NCBI RefSeq assembly: GCF_000344685.1
Contig: NW_006920410.1
Location: 4,204,748 to 4,268,747, forward strand
DNA: 64,000 nucleotides
Origin: Gloeophyllum trabeum ATCC 11539
Lineage: Eukaryota > Basidiomycota > Agaricomycetes > Gloeophyllales > Gloeophyllaceae
Reading direction: 5' to 3'
Shown here: positions 21,786 through 32,590 of the stretch, one piece after another
Numbering within the stretch: the stretch's first letter is position 1
Layout: the number at the start of each line of letters is the position of its first letter
Position numbers and translations under genes: made by a program
The notes under the pieces: generated by a model
Seen by the model: only the letters and a program-made list of their open reading frames with translations
Databases searched by the model: none
What the model was told of the DNA's origin: nothing

Positions 21786-22216
21786 GCCCCGCGTGCTGCA
21801 CCGGCACCATGACCTCGACCCATACTGCGAGTGGCAATATCGTTATTTCCTGTCTCCACGCGCAGGCTGACAGGTGACACTCCATCACCGAAATGATCGC
21901 TCGATCCCAGTGACGATGCAGCGGACGCTCGGACAGTCTGCATCTACTACTAAGCAGCTTGGCATGCATGTTATCCGTGTCCCTATCAAGGAATGCATCG
22001 TCAAGTCTGATGACATACACTCCACGCAAGCATGGAGGACGATACGACCAGAGTGCTTAGGACATCTGCGGACCTTACCTCCACGGCGAAAGGGGATGAT
22101 AAATGACAACTTCGCCAATGTGGCCAGACAAGGTACTTTCAACGAACCCCAGAGCAGCGAGGACACGAGTATTTGGATCTGCTGAGAAAGCTGTCGGGGA
22201 CGTTCAAGCTTTCGAG
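21786..22216. other. intergenic between two MITEs
   Basis: The first 50 bp may be the detached 5' flank of pseudogene G. The rest has no recognisable gene. Confidence 0.45.
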
Positions 22217-22812
22217 TACATCATTGAGGGGGGGGTTCTGTGAAAACTTGACAATATCACCTCTCTGCTCGAGCATTTGCTGTTATTCCATCCAGGCATC
22301 ATAGTGTACCTTCCTAAGTACCCCTACAAAAATAGTTGTCTTAGTTCACTATGTACAGAGTAATAGAGAGAGATGCCGCAGACAGACAGCACTTGCGGGG
22401 AGTACACGGGCAGGTAACACTATCCGCATGCATCTGTCACACCCTTGAGCCCTTGGAGTTTTGTCAAATCTACCATAAGCACTTCACTAGCTTGCAGCCA
22501 TTATCAGGTAGGCACAGGATGTTCAGCTATATTCAAAAAACTTCCTCTAGCTAAGCTGATATATGCCGGGGCTGTGTTGGCTGGTAGATCTATGCATTGC
22601 CACCATCAGACCTCTTACAGGGGGCACTTTGGATGGTGTTCAGCCTCCCATTCAACAAGGGGCAAAATTGAGCAAGTTCTGACTTCACAACTCGTCTGTA
22701 AGGTATAGGAAGCATATACGTACCAACCCGCTAAGCTCCCTGTAGCATACTTCTTGATGTTTCAGAGTTCTGTAAAAAATCTGACTTTTACAGAACTCCC
22801 TCAATGATAGTA
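22217..22812. mobile_element. second TA-flanked MITE-like element, about 596 bp
   Basis: The ends are inverted: TACATCATTGAGGG with GGTTCTGTGAAAAC on the left, and the complement of TACTATCATTGAGGG with GTTCTGTAAAAG on the right, allowing small gaps. TA flanks both sides. Just inside the right end GAGTTCTGTAAAA pairs with TTTTACAGAACTC (22764-22798) as a 13-bp hairpin. No coding capacity. Confidence 0.65.
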
Positions 22813-22919
22813 CTATGATAGTGGCCAGGATTTACGGCAACTTGAACACCCGGGTTTCACACCTCATTCCATTCCAATGTGTAGGCTTGATGCCCTCGAA
22901 TACAGATCTAAAGCAACAG

Positions 22920-23199
22920 ATGCAAAGTGCTTATGTTAATATGGCCTCGTGGACAGCCCGGTGCGGTAGACGAGCTTCGGAGGAGACGGGGAGATTCCTG
23001 AATAATAGTACATGGCCTCTTCCTTGGAGACGAGGTTGGGAGGCAAATCGTCAAGGGAGGAGACGCTGGAAGGATGGTCCTCGTGGAAGCTGAGGTTGGA
23101 AAAATCGCTTTCAGTCGGCGAGACCACCGTGGCGCCAGAGGCCTGCGCGGACTGCTGCGCAAAGATGAGACAGGCGCGGACAAAGTCGGAAGAGATCAC
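22920..23199 (-). pseudogene. possible gene fragment of unknown family
   Basis: The minus strand has an open frame reading ISSDFVRACLIFAQQSAQAS, then SSVSSLDDLPPNLVSKEEAM and YYYSGISPSPPKLVYRTG. The last part resembles a segment frequent in basidiomycete-specific proteins, from memory and without a family name. It is cut off about 100 bp from the MITE-like element at 22217-22812. It is either a truncated gene or one exon whose partners I could not find. Confidence 0.3.
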
Positions 23200-23662
23200 T
23201 AGACGAGTAGACGAGCGGTTCAGTATAAGTTAATGACAGGAGAAGGTTAAAGACTCGCTTGTGATCGTTCGAGAGCCTGGTGGAGAGGCTTGATGGAGAG
23301 GCTTGGTGGAAAGACTTGGTGGAAAGACTTGGTGGAAAGACTTGGTCGGGAATAAGAGCACCGTTATAACCAGTCCAAGGAGAGAGGAGGTGGATAAGTC
23401 GTTCGACGAGACTTCACAGCATAATTACCGTGACAGTGTCGGCGGGTAAGTAGCAGCGGACCGAGAACACCGAGTAGAAATTACATGTAAATATACCTAT
23501 ATATACGAAGCTGTTATTGGCGATAACAGTAAATAAATAACGTTTAGCTCAGTACTATAACTTATCCCGTGGGCAAATCCCGAGCCAGTTCATCCGTAAC
23601 GCATTTCATTGCACAGACGGCCTTTGCTTCGCTCTATCCTTGCTGGCCGTAGCGAAGATAAG
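23200..23662. other. intergenic with a short tandem repeat
   Basis: At 23279-23345 there are several copies of a 15-bp unit GACTTGGTGGAAA(GA), some reading GGCTTGATGGAGA. The remaining sequence up to the uS17m gene shows no gene. Confidence 0.6.
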
Positions 23663-24128
23663 ATGCCGCCCATGTCTTTCGTAGGCGTGGTGACGAAGGT
23701 GGGGTGCATGAACAAGACGGCCACGGTGACGGTTTCGCGATGGGTCGTGCACAAAACTACGGGCAAGGTACGCTCATTCCAGTTGTGTCCTCTGTTCTGC
23801 TCTCTCAGCAGCTGAGTGGTTTGTTTTTGAAGCGGATAGAAAGGAGCAAGAAGTTCCTGACACATGACGAGAAGAACCGTGCGTGTCCCCGGGCAAAGTG
23901 GTCTACTGAATTCCGGAGCTGAGCAGCTTCGCTCCTACAGAGCTCCGCCTGGACGACACCGTCCTCATCCGCAACTGCCCGCCCATATCGGCGCGCAAGC
24001 GCTTCATGCTGGAGAAGATTCTGAAGAGTCCGGAGACGGAGCGAGAGTTGGCGCACGCGCACAAGGAGCCGACTGCCGAGCAGAGCACTGCTGCTTCACC
24101 ATCGATCGACATCCTCGGCATGATATGA
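23663..24128 (+). CDS. MRPS17: mitochondrial small-subunit ribosomal protein uS17m (112 aa)
   Basis: Exons 23663-23767, 23833-23878 and 23941-24128 give 112 aa. The S17 fold is plain: FVGVVTKVGCMNKTATVTVS, RSKKFLTHDEKNQ, then LRLDDTVLIRNCPPISARKR. A C-terminal tail of about 30 residues is usual for the fungal mitochondrial form. It binds 16S-like rRNA in the mitoribosome small subunit. It faces the prefoldin gene tail to tail with 164 bp between the stop codons. Confidence 0.92.
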
Positions 24129-24292
24129 CAGTATCTACTACAGAGACGCTGCCTATGATACCTTCGACTCCCCTGCGTATCCTTCAAAATGTGTCTTCCA
24201 ACGGCGTGCGGGTTGCAACTGAAGGGATGGTGGGGGGGGCTCGTGGTTGTCGTGATGGCCTCACGGGAGGTCGGCGGACAATCGGTGGGCGT

Positions 24293-24845
24293 TCACGCCC
24301 CAGGCTGCGCTTGTTGGATGGCAGCTTGCGTCTCGATAAGCTATATCGCGCATCGTGTAATCATAACAAGTTCGTGCTTATGATGTATAGGAAGACTCGC
24401 CTCTGCCTTTTTCTTTTCTGCTTTCGCACCGATGTCCTTCAGCTGACCTTCCACCCGTTTGCTGTACCAAGGTGTTAGTAGGCCCATTGCTCGACAATCG
24501 TGTAGGTCGGGAGAAAATACCGACATTTCGCTCTGGATAAAGTCTAACCGGGTGTTCACATTGCTCTTCGCTTCTGCCTGGTCTTGCTTGACTAGCACAG
24601 GCCCTATAAGCTTGTAGACTGTATTGTCCGACGTTAATTGGTCGAATTCCTGTAAAACGATGAGATGAGATGAGATGTAGGACCACAGCGCAATGGTAGC
24701 ATGCACGCACCTTTTTGACGAGCTCATTCTCAGACAGCTGAGCGTCCAGCCTCTGCCTCGCCTCGACAGCCGCAGACAAGTCCGCCTGCAATTTCTGGAA
24801 CTCCTGGCTCCTCTGCTGCAGTTGCGCCTGCAGTGCATCATCCAT
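24293..24845 (-). CDS. YKE2: prefoldin subunit 6 (122 aa)
   Basis: Exons 24845-24711, 24649-24525, 24461-24401 and 24340-24293 give 122 aa, the usual size. N- and C-terminal coiled coils flank the beta-hairpin EFDQLTSDNTVYKLIGPVLV, the hallmark of prefoldin beta-type subunit 6. The helix continues EIKRVEGQLKDIGAKAEKKK. The last exon, LIETQAAIQQAQPGA, is reached only by a GC-AG intron (donor GAG|GCGAGT, 24400-24341). Reading through instead gives a non-helical tail. Prefoldin passes nascent actin and tubulin to the chaperonin CCT. It shares a 119-bp promoter region with VTI1. Confidence 0.92.
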
Positions 24846-24964
24846 CGGGCAAGTGGCGGTTCCAGGCGTAGCTCGGTAAATAGACGCAAACTCATTACCG
24901 CCGCGGGTCCCTTAGCAGGCTACCACCACCACGACGCGCAGCTGGACCGCACGTACGCTAAGCC
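24846..24964. promoter_or_regulatory. 119-bp divergent promoter, prefoldin 6 / VTI1
   Basis: The ATG codons of the two divergent genes are separated by only this stretch, so 5' leaders and promoter elements of both must lie here or overlap the genes. It contains no TATA box. Confidence 0.6.
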
Positions 24965-25894
24965 ATGGACAACTCGCCAACCGCGCTGTTCGACTCGTAC
25001 GAGCAGGACTTCCAGCAGATCATCGCGAGTATCAGGGACAAGCTCGAGGGCGATGGCAAGGACCAGCGGGGAGGTTAGTGTGCGTTGGGTTGCTGCGCGG
25101 CGGGGCGCTGACACCGACGCCCGTGTGCTAGAACAGCGCAAGGCCGCGCTGAGGCGGGTCGAAATGGAGCTGGACGAGGCGGACGAGATGGTGCGTGGGC
25201 CGTCTCACGCGCATGCATGCCCTGCACCCGACTGAGCGACCCGGCCGCGCACGCCAGGTCTCGCAAATGGAAATCGAAATCCAGGGCATCCCGCAGTCCA
25301 TCAAGCCCCAGTACCAGACGCGCATCCGCACCGCCAAGGCAGAGCTCACGCGGTACAAGAAGCTCTCGAAGGACCTGCACGCGCAGGTCTCCCGCTCGGA
25401 CCTGCTCGCGCGCGCGGGCTCGCCGACATCCGACGAGCCGTACGGGCCCTCGAGCGATAGGACGAGGCTGCTGGCTGGCACAGCGCTGTTGGAGGACGGC
25501 AGCAGGAGGCTCGCGGAGAGTCAGCGGATTGCGCTCGAGACGGAGGAGCAGGGTGCGGATATTCTGAGGAATTTGAGGGGCCAGAGGGAGCAGATCGAAC
25601 ATGCGAGGGATACGGTGGGTGTCATAGCATAGGTCAAAGGTGCATGTTTTACTGATTTCCTCATTAGCTTCGAACGGCGGACACATCTATTGACCGTGCA
25701 TCCGGTACGCTCAAGAAGATGATTCGACGGTATGTCTTTTCGTCCATACTCTCTTAACATCCTACATTCTCCACCAGTTTCCTCTAATGCGAGTAATGTC
25801 CAGGATGTACCAGCAGCGTGTTGTCACAGGCGCAATCATTGTCGTCCTCATCCTTCTCATTCTCATTATACTGTGGGCAAAGTTCTTCCGCTAG
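24965..25894 (+). CDS. VTI1: v-SNARE Vti1 (225 aa)
   Basis: Exons 24965-25073, 25132-25190, 25258-25614, 25668-25729 and 25804-25894 give 225 aa. The N-terminal Habc-like bundle starts LFDSYEQDFQQIIASI and continues VSQMEIEIQGIPQSIK. The Qb-SNARE helix runs from LLEDGSRRLAESQRIALETE to SIDRASGTLKKMIRRM. A single C-terminal anchor VVTGAIIVVLILLILIILW ends KFFR. Vti1 acts in Golgi, endosome and vacuole fusion. Length and order match yeast Vti1 (217 aa). Confidence 0.95.
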
Positions 25895-26098
25895 CAAAAT
25901 GCCCTTCTTGATTCTCTTGTGATGTTTTGTGGACTGCTGTCACGACTATTTACTGTGTACCTTATTGATGTTATGATATCCCGGGTGGAGACCGAGTGGA
26001 TGACTTCGTTGCATTCATAGGTGAGTGCGCATAGTCGTGAGGTACGTCTCTCCAAACTGCTAGTGTAGATAGTCCTAGGTGTAAAATCCCCTCTCGGC

Positions 26099-28605
26099 TC
26101 ACTGCTGCGACAGACGCCTGACAAACTCGACCAAAGCCCTACACACCACTGTCAGACCGCCTGGTAGCGAAAGGACAAGGATACTCACCGAACAGGGCGA
26201 CCAGTCATCCCGGTCTCCAAGTACGGCGTAGGCCTCGTAGCCTGCACGGCTCAGTCAGCTATCGCGCACGACGCCAAGGTCACGGGTACGCCCACCTCCA
26301 TCGAGCCAGCAATGTCGATGTGAGCCCATCTCAGGCTTGGCTCCTTCCCATCCTTGGCCTCGATACCCTCGACAAACGCCTGCAAGAAAAGCGCTGCCGT
26401 GCAGCTCCCCGCCGGCTTTCCGCCAGTCTACAGTAGCGAAGAGAGGCGGAAAGGTAAGCGAGTTGCGCCGTGACATTCGGGAATGGAACGTACGTTGCAC
26501 AAGTCCGCGTTGGACCGCGCGATCTGCGGCGCGTAGTCCGCGTCGAGCGGCATACGCCAGAAGCGGTCGTACTCGGCTTCGCCGGCGGCGCGCAGCTCTT
26601 CCCAGAGCGAGTCTGACGTCTGTAGAGTGACGCGTGTCTTAGCGCAGGGACTATAAGAAGAGGATCCCTAGACAGACCGAGAAGACACCAGAGAACACCT
26701 CTCCCAGGGCGATTTCCATCGCCCTGCGAAGCGTACGATTAGCGGTGAGCGATGATTGCTGGACACGAAAACGTACCCGGTCAACGTGGCGGAGTCGATG
26801 AGGGTGTGGGGTTTGTACACGGTAGAAGTGTAGTACAGCGCATCTGAAGAGGGAGGCGGGAGTTTAAATGGTTAGATAGGGAGGACAGAGGCTAATAACC
26901 CACCAGCGAGGATGAGGCGGCCCTCGGCGTCTGTGTTGTCGATCTCGATCGACTTGCCGTTCATGCCGTATACACTGTTTGCCAGGGTACTCGCTCAGCA
27001 CTGCGCACGACTTCAGAGGGCGCGACGGCTTACACGTCACCTGGCTTGTTCGCACTCGGCCCGGGCAGGTTCTCACACAGCGGAGTGACCACAACGAGGT
27101 TGACTCTAGAGATGGATTTACACTCGGCCGTCGGAAGGAAGGTATGTAGAGAACTCACGGTAGCTGCAGCTGCGCGATGGCAAGAGCAGCTGCGCAGACG
27201 GTCGCGGCTCCGCCTAGAAGTGCCGCCAAGTCAGCCATTAAATATAGTGGGCTCGAAGTGCAACACACCCATGTCTCCACGCATCAGTTTCATGTCCTAA
27301 GGGCAGTACGAGTCGTCAGTTCAAGCTTGCCTTGGCTCGATGGTAGCTGCGCACGCACCGCTGACGGCTTCAAGCTGATTCCTCCGGAGTCGAAGGTGAT
27401 GCCCTTGCCCACGAACGCGATGGGCTGGGCATCGGGCGCGCCGCCCTTATAGTGACTGCGTGGCAAATTGAGACACTGGGGATGCCGGTGCGGGGAAAGT
27501 GCTCACATCTCGAGGAACTTTGCAGGTTCGTCGGTACCCTTGGTAACCGAAAGGAAGGTATTCTGTGATGGCAGGGTCTTTGAGCGCCGGCACAGAGGGA
27601 GAGGAGATGGACAGAGAACCGACCATGCCTTTCTCCTTTGCCCACGCTGGTCAAGAGAAGATATTAGTAACGGGATCCCGCTGTGGTATGAGACAAGAAA
27701 ATGAAGGTGTCTGTCTTGTATATCAGACAATACAGACCTTCGTCGTGCACGATGATTTCGACGTTCTTGACGGAGGCGAATTCGGCTTTGACCCGCTCGG
27801 TGAAGGACTATTCCCAGAATGTTGGGTTATCTCCCAGTCCAGACAGCTGAACAAAATTAAGACGTACGGTGGGTGTACAGATATTCGCGGGGAGCTCCAT
27901 CAGCTGCAAATGGTCGGAAACTAAGCAGAGTGGGTGCGAAGTAACATACGTACGGTCCGAGCAAGGTTCTGGGCTTTGGCGTATATCACGCCCGTGTCCC
28001 ATTCCTTCGAGCTTGCGAGCGGGTGGAATGTCAGCGGCTCTGGAGGATGGGTTCCTGACTCTGGCTTGTATACATTCGGACCCTCAGTCTTGAGCGAGAA
28101 TTTATACGCCGCTAGATGGGCCGCGACGGCTGCCTCGGCGGAGCGCTTCAGTTCGTGAGAAGTAACACGAGGTGGGGGGGGGCGGCGCACCGGATGCATG
28201 GGGGTCAATAGATGCATCAATAGCGACCTCGTTCAGGCCCTCGCCGAGCTCCTTCACTTTCTTCACAGCGCTCCCGACGGCCTTCCGGACTAACTCTTTC
28301 CTCGCATCGCCGGTCTTTTCTGAGAAGGTATCACCCAAGGACGCAAGCGCGGTTACGTTCGACGCGTCCTTCTCCGCCGGCGTGTTATAGAATATCCTGG
28401 TCGTGCCGACCTTTGGCGCAGAGGGCCCCGAGGGGACGGCAGACCACAGCCTGCCGAGGTCAAGGCTGGGAATGGCCTTGGACGAGGGCTGTTTCGGGTC
28501 GACGGGGATGATGAACGCTGTGGACGACATTGTGCGCGACACCCCGAGCGACGGGAAAGGAGCTCCGCGGCTCGTGTACGCTCTGGCTGAGAGAGAGCGT
28601 AGCAT
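26099..28605 (-). CDS. M17 leucine aminopeptidase (520 aa, 17 exons)
   Basis: Seventeen exons, right to left: 28605-28191, 28129-27954, 27903-27868, 27807-27738, 27646-27624, 27562-27507, 27455-27359, 27297-27270, 27213-27159, 27105-27034, 26974-26904, 26843-26777, 26723-26678, 26619-26494, 26427-26296, 26241-26189 and 26138-26099. All close in frame; some are only 23, 28 and 36 nt. Metal and active-site motifs are present: [25 protein letters not shown] and the family signature NTDAEGRL. The enzyme removes N-terminal residues using two metal ions and usually forms hexamers. Two starts are possible. ATG 28605 adds a 25-residue Arg/Ser-rich leader like a mitochondrial presequence, and ATG 28530 gives a 495-aa form beginning [11 protein letters not shown]. 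Confidence 0.94.
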
Positions 28606-29218
28606 GAGACAGCCCGAGCCGTGTATTCCACTGAACCGGCAGGGTGCAAGGATTAATTTCGGAGTTTTAGGGGCTATTAACAATTACGTAATACAATATG
28701 GGTTTGAGCAGTTACAAACCATAAACTATTCGAAACTTATTCGACCTTTTCGACTGACCACCTCCTGGGCTGTTGCCCGCTGGAGATTTCTGACCAAGCG
28801 TTTACCTTGGTGTATCTGTCCTGACCGCCGCCCGTTAATGCAGCTTGCGTCTGCCTCCGGCGTAGGTGCAAGGTGCGACTCACGCTCCCGTACCTTCAAC
28901 TTGGGAGAAATACGGAATACATATGCCCGGGCGGATACAGTGTAGTTATGTTGTGTTCAATGCGAGCAAGCGTCTCTGGGCTGGCTCATTGACTGGACAG
29001 TCTTCTACTCTCCCATTCCATGCCAAGAGCACGCGTTCTGAACGAAATCGGCCGGTTCTCCTGCCAGTGCCGGACGAGATTCTACCAGCAGCGACACCTC
29101 TTCGCTGTGGCCGCCTGTGTTCGATTGTGTACTCCCTCTCGCGACACAATCAAATTCGAACAATCTTCACAACAGCTAGGAGGCGTCATGATGGCTCATC
29201 GAATGTTAGCGAGATGGT
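28606..29218. other. intergenic, no gene recognised
   Basis: Divergent region between the aminopeptidase and the tandem YWHxEP gene. A possible 5' exon for the latter (ATG 29189, donor GTATGT at 29217) cannot be excluded. Confidence 0.45.
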
Positions 29219-31571
29219 ATGTTATGCCATACCGCTAGTTGCACTGCTATAACCCTGACAGTCCAGCAGCAAGGTAGCGATGAAGCTACTCATACATCGA
29301 GGGCCCTGTTCCTCAGGACGCTGAATCCGAACCGCTTACAACTGGAGGATTTCGTCTCGTTAGGCGGAAGGACTGGCCCATATATGAGCTTCCCAGGAGA
29401 ATCTTTGCCGGCGTTAAAGCATCGGCATCTGTCCTACGCATACAGGTTGGACAAATGGCTGCCTTTCCCGGCTGATGCAAATGGTTTCCTATACTGGCAC
29501 ATAGAACCCGACACACCTGCACTAGCAGGAGAAGTGCGCTTCCGTGTCACCGACACCCCAGTTCTCAGCGACTTTGCGAATGGACATGACCTTCGGATGC
29601 CTGACGGCAGTGTCTGGAAGGTGACGCTGTTCAATATCTCTCGCTCCGGTCGACGCGAAGTTATCAGGACTATTCTGCTGAACGAGGGACTCGTAACCCA
29701 GGACATATTGGATAAAGTATCTCGTGTCTCGCATCGATTGCCTGGTGGTAAAATGGCTCATCCCGTTAGTACGAGCACCATCATCTGGCGATTCAACCAA
29801 CCTTTCCAAGTGCGCTTTGAGGCCTCCCGCACTAACTTATGGGTAGTAAGTAGTGCTGGGGGAGCCTTGGTGCGACTTCACTATATCTTCCGTCCCCAGC
29901 ACAAGCCGCTATACAAAGGTAGTCCGATTTGTCCCCGTTCCTCCCGGATGGCAGCAGACTGACGATACCATCCTCAGGAAGCTGTCTCCTCCAATTTGAA
30001 TGCTCCACCCTTCTTGAGCATCGGAACTCGCGGATGGTCGTTCTCTGGATTGTGAAGATTCTCGAGTTTGGAAAGTCAGGCGATGCGCTGCCCGACGACG
30101 AGTCGTGCCGCCCCGACGAGGGTCAATTGCTCGCCACCACATACGGCAACGCTGGGATGAGGCACCGGATTGTGTGGTCGCTAGACATTGACGCGGCGAT
30201 GCTGTCACATGAAGCGCAAACAAGAGATGCAAGGGCGTTGGAGGCATTGTTTGACTATGACGAAGAGCACAGAAAGCTCCTTGGATCCAGCGGTGTACCT
30301 GTCGGTCAGCCCAATAAGACGCTAGCGATGAACAGGCCATCTTCCCTACGGCCTGGAACTCTGCCGGAGAGGTCCGCGAACAGGCTTCAACTCAGCAGGA
30401 TGCATACATTGTCTCGGACGCCCAGGCAAAACACTACAAGGAAGGTAATGTCAGTCGTATTCTGTTTGACCATCGCCTGATTATCGTTCCCCCGACGCCC
30501 CACCCACGGGTACAGTCAGGAGCATCTTCGCATCGCACAACCAAGCGCCCCAAATCGTCTCCGGTCAGCATATGGCTGAGAACACTGGACCCGACCAAGT
30601 TGCAACCCAGCGACTTCATCTCTGTGGGCGGATATACCCGCAGAAAGGTAAGAGTGCTTGCCGATCCCACGGCATATGACCAAACTCGCATAACCTACTG
30701 TCGCAATACCGAAAGTCGCAATTCATTGCCTTTTCCCGCTGGCACTGAAGGGTTCTTGTATTGGCACACCGAGACTGGGGCGCCCCCACTTACATCCGAA
30801 ATCCGCCTGCGTGTTACGGGCTCCGCGGATCCGGCCTCGTTCTCTGAGGGTCACGACCTTTATCATCCCGATAGCTGTGCCTGGAAGATATCGATTTTTG
30901 GACTTGCAAGGTACAAGAAGCATGAATCACTGGTGAAAGTCCTCTTGACCGATGGACTCGTGACAAGAGACCTGCTAGAGAGGGCTCTTCAAGTCCGTGT
31001 TAATTTTTTTGGCAAAATCATTCGACCCGCGTCCGATAGTATCATCTTCTGGCGATTCAAGCAGCCCTTTTGCGTCCGTTTTGAGGCGCACGAAACGATG
31101 ATGTGGGCGGTGGGTCGGTCTGGTGTCCATATGATCAGACTTCTCTCGCTGTTCAGGCGGATGTCCGAAAAGAACCCACCCTTCACAGGTAGGCGTTCTG
31201 TGTCTTGCACATGTAGAACCGGCGGGCTTACGGTGTCATCTACAGGAGTATGCATTATGCAATTTGAACGCTCGACCCTTCCCGAGCATCGCGGCTCACG
31301 GACGGTCGTACTACGAATTGTTAAAATCCTCAGCCTTCACCTTTCAGCCGGAGCTGCGCTTGACGACAGATTGCCCCTGCCTGAGGAAGGTTGTCTCCTT
31401 CAGACGCGGTTTTCGCGAGGTCGCGGCGCGTATTGCGTAGCCCCATGGTCGGTAGACGTTGATCAGTCGGACAGAAAAGAGATATCTACGCACCTCACTG
31501 CGTTAAAGGTACTCTTTGAAAACGAAGAAGAGCTTGGGAAGGCGGCCAAACCAGCGTCGAGCTCGCGCTGA
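29219..31571 (+). CDS. two YWHxEP units in tandem, probably one 721-aa protein (copies H and I)
   Basis: Unit H uses exons 29219-29918 and 29978-30444; unit I uses 30516-31188 and 31246-31571. Within each unit the intron is at the family's conserved phase-1 site, before CLLQFE or CIMQFE. Unit I has no ATG of its own in frame before its conserved start LRTLDPTKLQPSDFIS. A 71-nt phase-0 intron (30445-30515, GTAATG to TACAG) joins H to I in frame. The fused model has 721 codons without a stop. Each unit has FLYWH[I/T]E, then VRFRVT or IRLRVT, then GLVT[Q/R]D[I/L]L, IWRFNQPF or FWRFKQPF, and LDID or WSVDVD. A Ser/Arg/Thr-rich linker of about 65 residues lies between. Separate genes remain possible. 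Function unknown. Confidence 0.7.
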
Positions 31572-32040
31572 AACACGCCGCCCGGGCAGCGTCGGATTAC
31601 GACGACCTCTGTAGGCTACCAATTAATTTTGTCCCTATGTCGGGGATGCCCTGTAGCTTCACCATTGCCACAATTTGCCAGCCCGTTGACCAGTGCCTAC
31701 TGGCTCAGGTCGATACTCAAGATCAGGGACACTCCGCCGTTCCATGTCATGTCATACTACGGCCGCCTCTTAGCAGATGCAGAGTCGCTTATGAAAGTTA
31801 GGTCGGGTCTTATACTGCGTGACGTGAAACATTGTCAGATCAACTCGAGGAATCTCAAGGACCGGTATGAGTGTCTCGGACGATGGGCGAGTGAGGTGGC
31901 GCCCATAAAGTGTTTGTGGCAGAACTCGCGCATCAGATGCACGTGACTGGTGTGGCTTGTGGACGCGAATCGCTTAAGAGCCGTTTGATCTTTCTCCTCC
32001 TCTCTCCCCTCGCTCTTTCTTACCAATTTATTCACCGCCA
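31572..32040. other. intergenic, no gene recognised
   Basis: The 3' flank of the tandem YWHxEP gene. A CT-rich tract (TTTCTCCTCCTCTCTCCCC, about 31990-32008) precedes the decayed gene at 32041 and could have been part of its promoter. Confidence 0.5.
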
Positions 32041-32590
32041 TGCCTAAAGATGAAGTGAGGAGGGATCCGGAGAGATGTGTACGGGCCGATGCGAGGAAAA
32101 ATGATAGGGTCCTGAAAGACCTGCCGGCCGGGCAGTCTCTGCCACATTCCGAAGATCCGTGGGCTTATTGGTTGACGGTAGGTAACCTTAGGTAACCTGG
32201 CTGAATGAGCGTTTCTCGTGACTGACACGTGACTCTAGGAGGGTGACAAGGTGTAGGTGGCCTTCAACAAGCACCGATGGGACCGTGGCCTACCGTGGCG
32301 TTGTTATCGGCCAGATGGTTCGATTCCTTCAGGTGAGCCACAGCCCGAGTAGATACCTGTATGGCTGCAGCGAGATTTATTTGCACTTTGGACAGGGCCA
32401 ACAGGTTCTACACTATCGAGTACGATTTCGTGGCGACATCATCGCATCTTTCAACCCACGGGTTGGGAAGATTAAACTTCACAATGAGGAAACCCGAGAG
32501 CTGCTCGTTAAACACGGTCTAATCCCTGGCAAAGCAGCCCCTGCCCCTACCATTGTACCAAGCACAAGTGATCATTGGTCGTCGAGCTGA
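32041..32590 (+). pseudogene. probable decayed gene of unknown family
   Basis: ATG 32041 opens a plausible exon, MPKDEVRRDPERCVRADARK to PWAYWLT, ending at a good donor GTAGGT (32178). The next exon begins EGDKV, then TAG, then VAFNKHR. The continuation, DGTVAYRGVVIGQMVRFLQ, is in a different frame. Later sequence (YRVRFRGDIIASFNP) still looks protein-like. EGDKV followed by a hydrophobic stretch suggests a small beta-barrel domain, but I cannot name the family. One stop and one frame change suggest recent loss of function. Confidence 0.35.
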
